DNA of 64,000 nucleotides from Corallincola holothuriorum (GTDB lineage: Bacteria; Pseudomonadota; Gammaproteobacteria; Enterobacterales; Neiellaceae): assembly GCF_003336225.1 (NCBI RefSeq), contig NZ_QPID01000009.1, forward strand, positions 1 through 64,000, written 5' to 3'. The notes under the pieces were generated by a model. It searched no databases. It had not been told where the DNA came from and saw only the letters and a program-made list of their open reading frames with translations. A program made the translations under genes and the position numbers. Positions 24,299-32,408 of the stretch are shown in pieces; position 1 is the first letter of the stretch, and each line of letters begins with the position of its first letter.

Positions 24299-24838
24299 AT
24301 GACTAAGTTGCATTACTTTGCCTACGGATCAAACCTACATCCGCTCCGCTTGAAAGAGCGCGCATCTTCCGCAGAAGTGCTTGGTGTTGTTGAAGTGAAA
24401 GCGGCGCAGCTTACCTTTGCGAAGCGCGGCACTGACCAGTCAGGAAAGTGTAGTTTTTTAAGGACGTCGAATTTGGAAAATGTGGTGCATGGCGTCATCT
24501 ATGAGTTGGATGCCTGTGACAAAAAGCCCCTCGATCATGCAGAAAGCCTTGGCTTTGGGTATAACCAGCAATCGCTGAATTTAGTGTTACATGGTACGAC
24601 CTATATGCCGTTTACTTACGTCGCGGATCGACAGTATGTCGATCACTCGCTAGTTCCGTACCAGTGGTATAAACAGTTCGTTATCTTAGGTGCGCAGTTT
24701 CACGCTATGCCGGACGCGTATGTTGCCTGGCTGGCGAGTATTGTTGCTATCCCAGATCCAGATCCACAAAGGAACGCTGAGAATCTAGCTAGACTAGATC
24801 GTATGAAAGAGTTTAGCCGGCCAAGGAAGCATGTATGA
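24299..24838 (+). CDS. Gamma-glutamylcyclotransferase-family protein
   Basis: A 179-residue protein of the GGCT/AIG2-like fold. The substrate-loop motif YFAYGSNL sits at 6-13 and the probable catalytic acid is Glu82 in DHAESLGFGYN. Enzymes of this fold cyclise gamma-glutamyl groups, releasing 5-oxoproline; the substrate here is unknown. The start is taken at ATG 24299 so that the fold begins normally (TKLHYFAYGSN); a TTG/GTG-type upstream start would add 22 hydrophobic residues. Its stop overlaps the next start (ATGA), so the two genes are coupled. Confidence 0.82.
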   Translation: MTKLHYFAYGSNLHPLRLKERASSAEVLGVVEVKAAQLTFAKRGTDQSGKCSFLRTSNLENVVHGVIYELDACDKKPLDHAESLGFGYNQQSLNLVLHGTTYMPFTYVADRQYVDHSLVPYQWYKQFVILGAQFHAMPDAYVAWLASIVAIPDPDPQRNAENLARLDRMKEFSRPRKHV

Positions 24839-25305
24839 CGGACGCATATAGCGTTAACTTCATTCAGGATTATCATTTTTTAGTGGCGCTTATTTCGCAC
24901 CTCTCTGCGACGCAGCACAAGAATCGAACTCCTCGCGATATTGCCGGTAGCCTGGCTATGGACCATCAAGAGGTAGAACGAGTTCTGTTGGCATATCCCG
25001 GATTTTTCCGACAATCCATTAATCGCAGCCAGCATACCGGAGAGCGTTTGTTTACGGTGCATTTGCGTTATGCGCTGCGTCGTAAAGGCGAAGGAAGCAA
25101 CAATTACAACGAGCCTTTGCCACCTGATTCTATCGCCCTGATGCTAAGTTTAGTGGCTGAAATGGTTAGCAATGAGCGGCAAGAGTCCCGAATGAAGGCT
25201 GATTTGCAGCAAAGAAACAAAGCCACACGTTGGACAGTACTGGTGGCGGTCGGGACAGCACTGCTTTCATCGTTCACAGCACTGCTAGTGGCCATCGTTA
25301 AATAG
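24835..25305 (+). CDS. Tail-anchored hypothetical protein
   Basis: A 156-residue protein, not recognised. Residues 1-75 look like a winged-helix-type domain (LISHLSATQHKNRTPRDIAGSL, then DHQEVERVLLAYPGFFRQS); a charged helix follows, and the C-terminus ends in one membrane helix (about 133-154, WTVLVAVGTALLSSFTALLVAIV). It overlaps the gamma-glutamylcyclotransferase-like gene by four bases and probably works with it. Confidence 0.65.
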   Translation: MTDAYSVNFIQDYHFLVALISHLSATQHKNRTPRDIAGSLAMDHQEVERVLLAYPGFFRQSINRSQHTGERLFTVHLRYALRRKGEGSNNYNEPLPPDSIALMLSLVAEMVSNERQESRMKADLQQRNKATRWTVLVAVGTALLSSFTALLVAIVK

Positions 25306-25495
25306 TGGATGGATGCTGGCATTAGCGGGAGCGGCTTGCTATACCGTCGTTCACGTTAAGCGTAAATTTGGTGCTGTAATACCGTTCCGTATTCAGCTAC
25401 CTCTGCCTACGAAATGCAACATGCGCTCCACGACTATTGGTAAAGGCTGCCAACCTACCCTAGGCTTTAGTCTCATTTATCGATGGAGCAGAGCG

Positions 25496-25738
25496 ATGGC
25501 AGCAACAATCATTACAAAGGACGGCAAGGAGCATAAATGTCTCCGTGGAGATGCCGATGAGTTGGCAAAGTCAGCGAATGGTGGGGCAAAATTTCTGAAG
25601 TGTGGCAATACATGGATCGCGGTCAGTGATATCAAGACCATTAGCCTTGAGGCGGATGATAAGCCAGAGGTACCCCCTTCAATACCGGATAGAGCAGTCC
25701 ATGTGCATCACAATCACTACTATGCGCAGGAGCGATAG
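25496..25738 (+). CDS. Small hypothetical protein
   Basis: An 80-residue soluble protein (MAATIITKDGKEHKCLRGDA...), with two cysteines and a His-rich tail (HVHHNHYY) that might bind metal. Not recognised. ATG 25496 is chosen because GGAGCAGAGCG precedes it; the longer open frame starting at 25313 has no ribosome site. It lies 190 bases after the tail-anchored protein. Confidence 0.5.
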   Translation: MAATIITKDGKEHKCLRGDADELAKSANGGAKFLKCGNTWIAVSDIKTISLEADDKPEVPPSIPDRAVHVHHNHYYAQER

Positions 25739-25970
25739 CGCTAGCTTTTTAACCTTTCTCCCTATGAAGAGTGAATTTCGATAAGCGATGGGTACTTTGC
25801 CTTGCTAGATCGAGGGGTTGAAGTTCTTCATTAGGGTCTGTTCAACTCTTTCACTTTCTTACATTTATCTATCATTTCTTGAACAGATTAGTTGCTATCA
25901 TTCCATGCAAAATAGCCACAGCAGTACCTTCATATACAAACTTCAAATCTCACTAAAAGAAGGATCTTCT

Positions 25971-27209
25971 ATGACGAAAATAAATAAGGCTTGGTTTTGC
26001 TACGCACTTGCTGGTGTGTTGAGTTTGGGAGGGGCTTTGGTTGGTTGCGAATCGACGCCGCCAGCCAGTCAGCCAGAGGTTATCGCTAGCGTTACCTTTA
26101 AAATTAAGGTGCCGAACTCTACGCCATCAGAGGACGAGATCTTTATGATTTCAGACTTCGATGATTTTTTTAATCTAGGTGTGATAGAGAAATATACTGC
26201 CACGCGTGAAGAGGACGGCTTCTATTACTTGGAGGTGCCTCAGCCTAATGTCGATCATTTCTATTTTCTTTTTGCCCGTCGCAGTGATGAGCGGCTAAAA
26301 GAGGTTGCTGAATCAGGAAAGTTAAGACCTGACCGTTTTTACCAATACAAAGGCGCTGATGAGCAGGTAGAGATCACGATTGAAAACTGGGAGGACTTCC
26401 CTACAGACTTAAAGCTGGGTGATACCGTCAGCCCAAACGTTCATCAAGTGGCTGATTTCAATATGCCTCAGCTGGGTAGAACGACAGATCTAGTTATCTA
26501 TCTTCCTCCTGATTATCAGAGTGTCTCCACCCAGAAATATCCGGTCATCTACATGACCGATGGTCAGAACCTGTTCGATGAATTTACTTCATTCGCTGGC
26601 GAGTGGCGCATTGATGAGATCCTGGATAAGGAGATTGCCGCAGGCACCATGCCGCCAGTGATTATTGTTGGTATCTACAACGGACCGAAACGAGCCAATG
26701 AGTATATCCCTTGGGACTTTGGCTTTATGGGCCAGCCAGAGCAGTCCGTTGCTGATCAGTTTATTGACTTTATTCAGGAGACGCTGAAGCCCTATATCGA
26801 CAGTAATTACCGCACCTTGTCAGGCGCAACCAATACAGGCATCGCAGGCAGCTCTTTTGGTGGCTTGTTTGCACTGTATGCTGGAATAACACAACCAGAT
26901 ACCTTTGGTATGGTGGGGGCGTTTTCCCCTTCGGTTTGGGTCAACTTGGGAGATGCTAAGTACCCTGGAATCAAAGAGCTGGTGACTGAGGGCGATCTGT
27001 CTGCTCAATTACGTTTGTACATGGATGGAGGGGCTGAGGAGCCACCCGCTATTGATGAGATGCGCATGATGAAACGTTTGTTGAAAGAGCAGAAATTCCC
27101 CGAGCAACAATTGATGATCGTTGAAGATCCAACCGGTGGTCATAACGAACGCTCATGGTCTGCTCGCTTTCCTGTAGCACTGAAATGGCTGTTAACAGCA
27201 GACTCGTAA
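25971..27209 (+). CDS. Lipoprotein esterase of the esterase D / Fes-like family
   Basis: A 412-residue predicted lipoprotein: signal helix, lipobox LVGC with Cys26, then a beta domain (about 40-140) resembling a starch-binding-type N-domain, and an alpha/beta-hydrolase esterase domain (about 160-410). GSSFGG carries the nucleophile Ser295, and His391 in GGHNERSW is the likely catalytic histidine; YPVIYMTDGQN is the typical oxyanion-side strand. Relatives hydrolyse siderophore or other esters. With no siderophore genes beside it, the substrate is open. ATG 25971 follows AAGGATCTTCT; the upstream extension has no ribosome site. A terminator follows. Confidence 0.83.
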   Translation: MTKINKAWFCYALAGVLSLGGALVGCESTPPASQPEVIASVTFKIKVPNSTPSEDEIFMISDFDDFFNLGVIEKYTATREEDGFYYLEVPQPNVDHFYFLFARRSDERLKEVAESGKLRPDRFYQYKGADEQVEITIENWEDFPTDLKLGDTVSPNVHQVADFNMPQLGRTTDLVIYLPPDYQSVSTQKYPVIYMTDGQNLFDEFTSFAGEWRIDEILDKEIAAGTMPPVIIVGIYNGPKRANEYIPWDFGFMGQPEQSVADQFIDFIQETLKPYIDSNYRTLSGATNTGIAGSSFGGLFALYAGITQPDTFGMVGAFSPSVWVNLGDAKYPGIKELVTEGDLSAQLRLYMDGGAEEPPAIDEMRMMKRLLKEQKFPEQQLMIVEDPTGGHNERSWSARFPVALKWLLTADS

Positions 27210-27240
27210 GACGTTTGTTCTTTCTGGTTTTCTCTCATTT

Positions 27241-27265
27241 GCCCAGCTTTGCGTTGGGCTTTTTT
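27241..27265 (+). terminator. Terminator after the esterase gene
   Basis: gccca (27241-27245) pairs with tgggc (27255-27259), followed by six T to 27265. It lies 32 bases after the esterase stop. The remaining gap to 27431 shows nothing clear. Confidence 0.85.
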
Positions 27266-27431
27266 GTTTTCTGCTCGGTGTATGGAAATGATTGGTCGAA
27301 TATGAGACAAATTCTCAATACTTGGTCCTGCTGTGCAAATGGTATCTCTTTGCCGGTACTTCAGGCTCACATTACGGCCTGACACTTAGGTCTTGCCATA
27401 TCACAACCTATGAAATGGAACGGCAAGGAAG

Positions 27432-27647
27432 ATGAAAGAAAGCTTAAGAAGAAAGATCATCGAGGTCTGCGACAAAAAAATTGCCAGCAAAGGTGAAAAT
27501 GTCGGCTTATCTTTTTATGCTTTTTTCGCAAATAAGAATGATGATCCTGAATTGCTGATGGAAGCGGCGACATGGTGGATCATGGAAAATAAGTTAGATC
27601 ACTTTGAAAAAGCATTGAAAATAAAGGGAATGATTGAGTCCGTTTAG
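27432..27647 (+). CDS. Small hypothetical protein
   Basis: A 71-residue soluble helical protein (MKESLRRKIIEVCDKKIASKG...), not recognised. The start is well supported by AAGGAAG directly upstream of the ATG. The DNA is AT-rich compared with the heme operon. It is followed 113 bases later by the GFA-family gene. Confidence 0.6.
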   Translation: MKESLRRKIIEVCDKKIASKGENVGLSFYAFFANKNDDPELLMEAATWWIMENKLDHFEKALKIKGMIESV

Positions 27648-27760
27648 TAAACATAAGATCTATCAAGCAAGGAAGAATAGGCTGATGAGTTTTGTATTTA
27701 TGACTAACGTTTCTGTCAGCAAACGCATCATCTTTTAAATATTAAATCGGAGTTTACCCA

Positions 27761-28192
27761 ATGATTGGCAAGTGTCTTTGCGGAAGTGTTGAGTTTGAAA
27801 TCAACAAAGATCATATCAAACTGTATCAGTGTCATTGTCAGTTGTGCCGGAAGCAAAGTGGTACCTATTCCAATGCTGCGACTATCGTACCGACCTCTCT
27901 ATTTAAGCTTGTTAAGGGTCAGTCGCAGATCCGAAGCTGGGTAAAACAGACCGGCTTTCGTTCGGATTTTTGCCAGCAATGTGGCTCCCCAGTGCCTAAC
28001 CCATTACGAGATACCCCATACTATTGGGTGCCTGCGGGGTTAATTGAGGATATCGGGGATGCCGAGGTGATCTCCCATCTTTTTGTTGGCTCAAAAGCGT
28101 CGTGGGATAAACCTAACCCTGATGCAGACACCCACTTCGCCTTTCCAGAGCATGGTTTGCAGGCTCACATTGAGCAGCTTAATAACGAGTAG
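27761..28192 (+). CDS. GFA-family zinc protein
   Basis: A 143-residue protein of the GFA family (named for glutathione-dependent formaldehyde-activating enzyme, although most members are of unknown function). Zinc sites are visible: Cys5 and Cys7 in GKCLCGSV, Cys24, Cys26 and Cys29 in QCHCQLCR, and Cys71 and Cys74 in CQQCGSPV. The order and spacing match the family. It lies 13 bases before a small gene on the same strand and may be co-transcribed with it. Confidence 0.88.
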   Translation: MIGKCLCGSVEFEINKDHIKLYQCHCQLCRKQSGTYSNAATIVPTSLFKLVKGQSQIRSWVKQTGFRSDFCQQCGSPVPNPLRDTPYYWVPAGLIEDIGDAEVISHLFVGSKASWDKPNPDADTHFAFPEHGLQAHIEQLNNE

Positions 28193-28205
28193 GATTAGAT
28201 AAACG

Positions 28206-28448
28206 ATGAAGGAGTCTTTTGCGGGCGATCTCGGGTTTGAGTTCGTTACCTTTAAAAATGAAACGCTGGAGATCTATCACCGTAGAAAATTTGCTACCCG
28301 ATTTACCGGTGCAAAAGCGGTGAAGCTACAGAGCCAACTAGAAACAATTTCGTTTGCCGAGCAACAGCAACTCATGGCCAGGTTAACCGGCAACTATAAG
28401 CGGGGCAGCGAAAGGGTCGCAAAGACCCATGGGCGGAATTGTCGATGA
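28206..28448 (+). CDS. Small conserved-looking basic protein
   Basis: An 80-residue soluble protein. The middle (FKNETLEIYHRRKFATRFTGAKA) and the basic end (LTGNYKRGSERVAKTHGRN) match a pattern I have seen repeatedly as a small uncharacterised protein in marine Gammaproteobacteria. It starts 14 bases after the GFA-family gene stop. No function is known. Confidence 0.6.
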   Translation: MKESFAGDLGFEFVTFKNETLEIYHRRKFATRFTGAKAVKLQSQLETISFAEQQQLMARLTGNYKRGSERVAKTHGRNCR

Positions 28449-28493
28449 ATCGGCAGGCATGAGCCCTTGGCGACTGATCTTTTTCAGCTGGTG

Positions 28494-29600
28494 CTAGAAC
28501 TCGTAAGCTAGCTGTACTGTGATTGTGCTGGCATTCTCACCAGTACCGCCATCCGACTCGTCGTAGTCTGTGTCATAGGCGTACTCAAACGCCAACGCAG
28601 TGTTGTCAAAAATACCGAGCGACAGCGCAGCAACAATGCGCGATTCCGGTAACTCCAGAGCCACCGCTTCATCAGTGCCCTGATAAGCCAATGCCGCTAC
28701 GGCACCCATGTTGGCTATTGCAAAAGCGTAATCAACTTCCAGGTTCCAGGCTGACGGCTCAGCCCCTTTGCCGTGAAAGGCTATTTCGTCTGCTGCAAAG
28801 TTGTCTGTGGCTGATACATATTCGCCGATCAGGGTGAAATCACTGAAGCTGTATGTGGCGTCGAAGGCGATACCGCCGACATACTCCTGCACTTCACTGG
28901 AGGGGAGGGTGTCACTTAGCGCATCTGCATCACCGATACTGTTGATGTAGCCGACGTTGGCAGCAAACGCATTGTTATCGTTTTCAAAACGGTATCCAGC
29001 GGTGGCACCGAAACTATCTATCTGGTTATCACCGTCCTCGTCGAGGTCACCGTTAAATACGTAGCCAGCTATATGGAAGCCACTATTTTCGACGCCAATC
29101 AGAACTGCTGATTCAAGGATCTCGCCAATTTCTAGTGTCAGCGGATCAGATATGGCGCTTGTTTCATAGTTTCCGAACGGCAGATATTGTTTACCAGCGA
29201 GCAGATGCCAAGAGCCATCAGGGTTAGCGATGGTGACAGTGGCAACGTCTACTTCAAGATCTGTCTCATCCTCTTCGTAAAGGAAAACGATGTCGGCTGC
29301 AACCCATGGATGCACTATAGCGGTGACCCCTAGCTCTGCGGTCGCCAGTACAATATCGCTCTCGCTGTCGCCTGCAAACGGATCGGCATAGCCAGCTTCT
29401 ACTTCAACGACCCCTGATACGGTGATGTATTTGTTCCATTCGCTGGCGGGTGCATTCGCTTTAGCTTGCTCATCCTGCGCTTTTTCCAACTGTTCGAGGC
29501 GATCTTTTAGACGCTCGATCTCGGTTTTTGGATCGGCTGCGAGTGCGTTTCCGCTGCTCAAAGTAAACAATACTGCAGATGCGATAAGGGGCTTATTCAT
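28494..29600 (-). CDS. LbtU-type siderophore porin
   Basis: A 368-residue outer-membrane beta barrel. It has a signal peptide (cleavage near NALA), a short coiled coil (ERLKDRLEQLEKAQDEQAKA), then amphipathic strands and a C-terminal phenylalanine (QLAYEF). The layout and sequence style match LbtU, the TonB-independent siderophore receptor first described in Legionella. The ATG at 29600 follows AGGGAAG; the longer frame is unlikely. A Fur-like site upstream (29657-29678) supports an iron role. The STAND ATPase gene upstream on the same strand is 297 bases away. Confidence 0.78.
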   Translation of the reverse strand: MNKPLIASAVLFTLSSGNALAADPKTEIERLKDRLEQLEKAQDEQAKANAPASEWNKYITVSGVVEVEAGYADPFAGDSESDIVLATAELGVTAIVHPWVAADIVFLYEEDETDLEVDVATVTIANPDGSWHLLAGKQYLPFGNYETSAISDPLTLEIGEILESAVLIGVENSGFHIAGYVFNGDLDEDGDNQIDSFGATAGYRFENDNNAFAANVGYINSIGDADALSDTLPSSEVQEYVGGIAFDATYSFSDFTLIGEYVSATDNFAADEIAFHGKGAEPSAWNLEVDYAFAIANMGAVAALAYQGTDEAVALELPESRIVAALSLGIFDNTALAFEYAYDTDYDESDGGTGENASTITVQLAYEF

Positions 29601-29656
29601 ACTGACCACTTCCCTGATGAGTGAAAGATAAACAGAGACCAATGAATTTTTATTTT

Positions 29657-29678
29657 AATGACAATGAGAATAAGTTCG
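29657..29678. promoter_or_regulatory. Fur-like site upstream of the LbtU-type porin
   Basis: aatgacaatgagaataagttc resembles the Fur consensus aatgataatgagaatcattatc, with mismatches on the right half. It lies 57 bases upstream of the porin start on the leftward strand, in a 297-bp gap that holds no gene. If bound by Fur, iron would repress the porin. The site is called from pattern only. Confidence 0.55.
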
Positions 29679-29897
29679 ATTTGTATTCGTGGTGTTCGGT
29701 TGATGCAAATCAACGCAAACCGTTTTTTCGGGGCTGTTTTCGCAGAGGTGCGGATTTTTGTTACGACGGAAGCGTAGCCGTAACCACTTTATGTTGGTGG
29801 AGAGGAGTTAACGGCGTGGCTATTTCATTGCCGAAAACTGACGGCGGCAGGGGGCTATATGACTTGTAGCCCCGCAATCGTCCGTTAATGAGTATGG

Positions 29898-32282
29898 CTA
29901 ATGGTTACTCGGCGGCAGGTGGGCCTGAATTATCCGGTAGCTTTCATCGCCGATATTAAAGCGGGGTAACCAGCCCCTGAATATTTCAGCGTAGAGGGTG
30001 ATTTCCCCCAAGCGCTGTTGCTGCTGTAGTGTATGCAGATAAACATCTATTTCGGTTGTGGCGACGGATGCTTGAGTTTGTAGCCAGATAAATTGGGCGC
30101 TGAGTTGCTCTGCGTGTGCGGTGTATTCCGCAGCCATGATTGCTGTCTGTTCTGCTAACTCCTCAGCTGCTTCAATATCGCCACAGTAGAGATGTGCTTG
30201 GGCGATATTGCGGCGGTGATGGAGGTCGAACAGTGTCCGGCCATGGATCTGATTGAGCTGCTCAGAGAGCCAGCGTTGCATTTTTACGCCGTCGTTTTGT
30301 TTATGCCAACAGTGCAGCAGTAATTGTTCCGCGCGGTGCCTGACGAAAGGATGATGCTGATAGTCGTGGGTGATACGTTCTATCTGTGCGATCTGCTCCG
30401 CAAAGCCATGGTTATCACCTTGGGTGGCGAGGTGGTGCAAGGCGGTTAATACCAGGCAAGGCAGCTGTGCCTCTTCTGGCCAGCTGCGGGTGATATGCAT
30501 CGCCTGTTGGGTATCGGCTATCGCGACCTCCCAGTTACCGCGTAGCAGCGCCAGTTCCGCTTCCGTGCGATAGATACACCAAAGTGCGTCGTTATATACC
30601 AGCTGGTTACGCTTTTCGAGCTCGTGGGCTTCATTGTAAAAACGTGCCACCGCGCCCGCATTGCCCTGATAGAAAAAGGTGGTAGCAACAAAGTGCAGTT
30701 GCCACAGGAGGTCGGTGACATAGTTGCGCTTTTTCGCTTCTTGCAGTGCGCCCAGCCAGAGGAATCTGGCTTTCTCGATATCGCCTTCTAGCCATAGCTG
30801 CTCTGCCAACGCGGCATAGGCCGACGGTACCAGAATGTCTGGCGCTACTGGTGCTAGTTCATAAGCGGTTTTGGCATATTGTCGTAACAGGGGAAGATCA
30901 CACTCTTTCAATGCATAGGTGGCGGTAAGGCAGGCGTGGCTGACCTTAATTGCCCGACTGGCTTCGCTATTATCAACAATATGTGCAGCTAGCTGGTCAA
31001 GTGCCTGATGAGCGGCGGGCACATCGTCAATCAACAATACCTTGGCTGCCACCATCAGCAGGGCGGGATCCTGCTTTCGGATCGTTTCTGGTATTGCCAA
31101 CAGCGTCTCTTTCAGCAGTTGGTGGTAGCCCCGCTGGAACATTAACCAACCGTGCTCAGCCACAAGCTGTTGCATCAGTTGCACATCGTCAGTGGTACGG
31201 GCCAGATAAATCGCTTGTCGCGGTTGCTTATGATTCATCCACCATGTGGCTGCCCGGCGCACTAGCCCTTTGGCTAGATCGGCATTTTCACTTAGTAGTA
31301 CTTGTCGCAGCTTTACTCGCCATAACTGATGAAAGTGAAACCAACCCTGATCGTCATTTTGCCCCAATAGCAGCTGTTGCTTTAATAACCCTGGAAGTAG
31401 TGAGTGGCAATCATGTTCCAGCATCTGCTCGACTAAGGTCAGGTTGAAATAATCCATGAGTGAACTGGCAAGGATAAATTCACGGGCAGCAGGGGGCAGT
31501 GCTGCCGTGATCTTTCTCTGGCCGTGCTCTATGAGCTCTTCTGGACTATTGATCGCTTCCAGTTCCTGCTTGTTGAGACAAGCATTTTTGGCGATCCAGG
31601 TGATTGCAGGTGAGCCATCGATAAATGGCAGTGCCAGCGATTGTAATGCGGGAGATAAGCTATCACCGAGCAGGGCGATGGTTTCTTTGTCATCGAACCG
31701 AATGGTATTTAAAGCGGGTGAGCAGAGCGCTGCGATATTGGTGATTGATAGATGCTTTTGCCATTCCGTTGCACTGCTATTGATCAACAGTTTGTGTTGC
31801 TTTGGCCATTGTTCAATCAATTGGTCTAGAGCGCTAAGCGTATCTTGAGTATCGATTTTTGGCAGATTATCCAGTATCAGCAGGGTGGGTGTGGGATTGT
31901 CGGCCAGTTGTTGTAACAGGGATTCGAGCAGTGATTTCGGATCATCGATTAACCCTTGTTGAATGCGTTGCAGCAGCGCTTCATCAAACTGCAGTGCGTG
32001 CTGGCAGGCACCGATCAGTATTCTCACTAAATCATGTAAGCGGAGATCTATGTCGGCGAAGGTGCACCAGGCGCGCACCCCTTGCCATTGTGCGAATAGC
32101 TGTGCCGACAATACGGTTTTACCATAGCCAGAAGGGGCCACTACGGAAGCAACCAATGGCGTTTCTGCCAACTGGTTAAGTAGTTTCTGCTTTATAATCA
32201 GCGGTCTGGGCAGTGCCGGTGGTTGAAAGCGCCACTCGTCGCCGAGACTGATTTTTGACTGTGACAAAAGCGTTGCCTGCAT
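29898..32282 (-). CDS. MalT-like STAND ATPase without a C-terminal DNA-binding domain
   Basis: A 794-residue protein with the MalT layout: an N-terminal nucleotide-binding STAND domain (Walker A APSGYGKT at 49-56, Walker B TLLILDN at 134-140, start FQPPALPRPLIIKQKLL), then a winged-helix-like part, and from about 330 onward repeated tetratricopeptide-like helical hairpins. MalT and relatives end with a LuxR-type helix-turn-helix, but this one ends after the helical repeats (AHLPPSNH) with no such domain, so it cannot act as a classical MalT activator. It lies upstream of the LbtU-type porin on the same strand; a sensor role for that gene is inference. Confidence 0.8.
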   Translation of the reverse strand: MQATLLSQSKISLGDEWRFQPPALPRPLIIKQKLLNQLAETPLVASVVAPSGYGKTVLSAQLFAQWQGVRAWCTFADIDLRLHDLVRILIGACQHALQFDEALLQRIQQGLIDDPKSLLESLLQQLADNPTPTLLILDNLPKIDTQDTLSALDQLIEQWPKQHKLLINSSATEWQKHLSITNIAALCSPALNTIRFDDKETIALLGDSLSPALQSLALPFIDGSPAITWIAKNACLNKQELEAINSPEELIEHGQRKITAALPPAAREFILASSLMDYFNLTLVEQMLEHDCHSLLPGLLKQQLLLGQNDDQGWFHFHQLWRVKLRQVLLSENADLAKGLVRRAATWWMNHKQPRQAIYLARTTDDVQLMQQLVAEHGWLMFQRGYHQLLKETLLAIPETIRKQDPALLMVAAKVLLIDDVPAAHQALDQLAAHIVDNSEASRAIKVSHACLTATYALKECDLPLLRQYAKTAYELAPVAPDILVPSAYAALAEQLWLEGDIEKARFLWLGALQEAKKRNYVTDLLWQLHFVATTFFYQGNAGAVARFYNEAHELEKRNQLVYNDALWCIYRTEAELALLRGNWEVAIADTQQAMHITRSWPEEAQLPCLVLTALHHLATQGDNHGFAEQIAQIERITHDYQHHPFVRHRAEQLLLHCWHKQNDGVKMQRWLSEQLNQIHGRTLFDLHHRRNIAQAHLYCGDIEAAEELAEQTAIMAAEYTAHAEQLSAQFIWLQTQASVATTEIDVYLHTLQQQQRLGEITLYAEIFRGWLPRFNIGDESYRIIQAHLPPSNH

Positions 32283-32408
32283 CCGAAATCGTTTTCCTTA
32301 GCCATATCCAGCTTAGTCTAGAACACTGTTTTACCAGTATATTTCGTTAGGTATTGCTAGCCAACTCCCATCTTTCGTATTGCCCCCTGTTTTCATTTGC
32401 ACGATCGC

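Noticed and set aside
30950-31447. 165-codon + strand frame inside the MalT-like gene
   Set aside because: Antisense shadow of a clear STAND ATPase frame.
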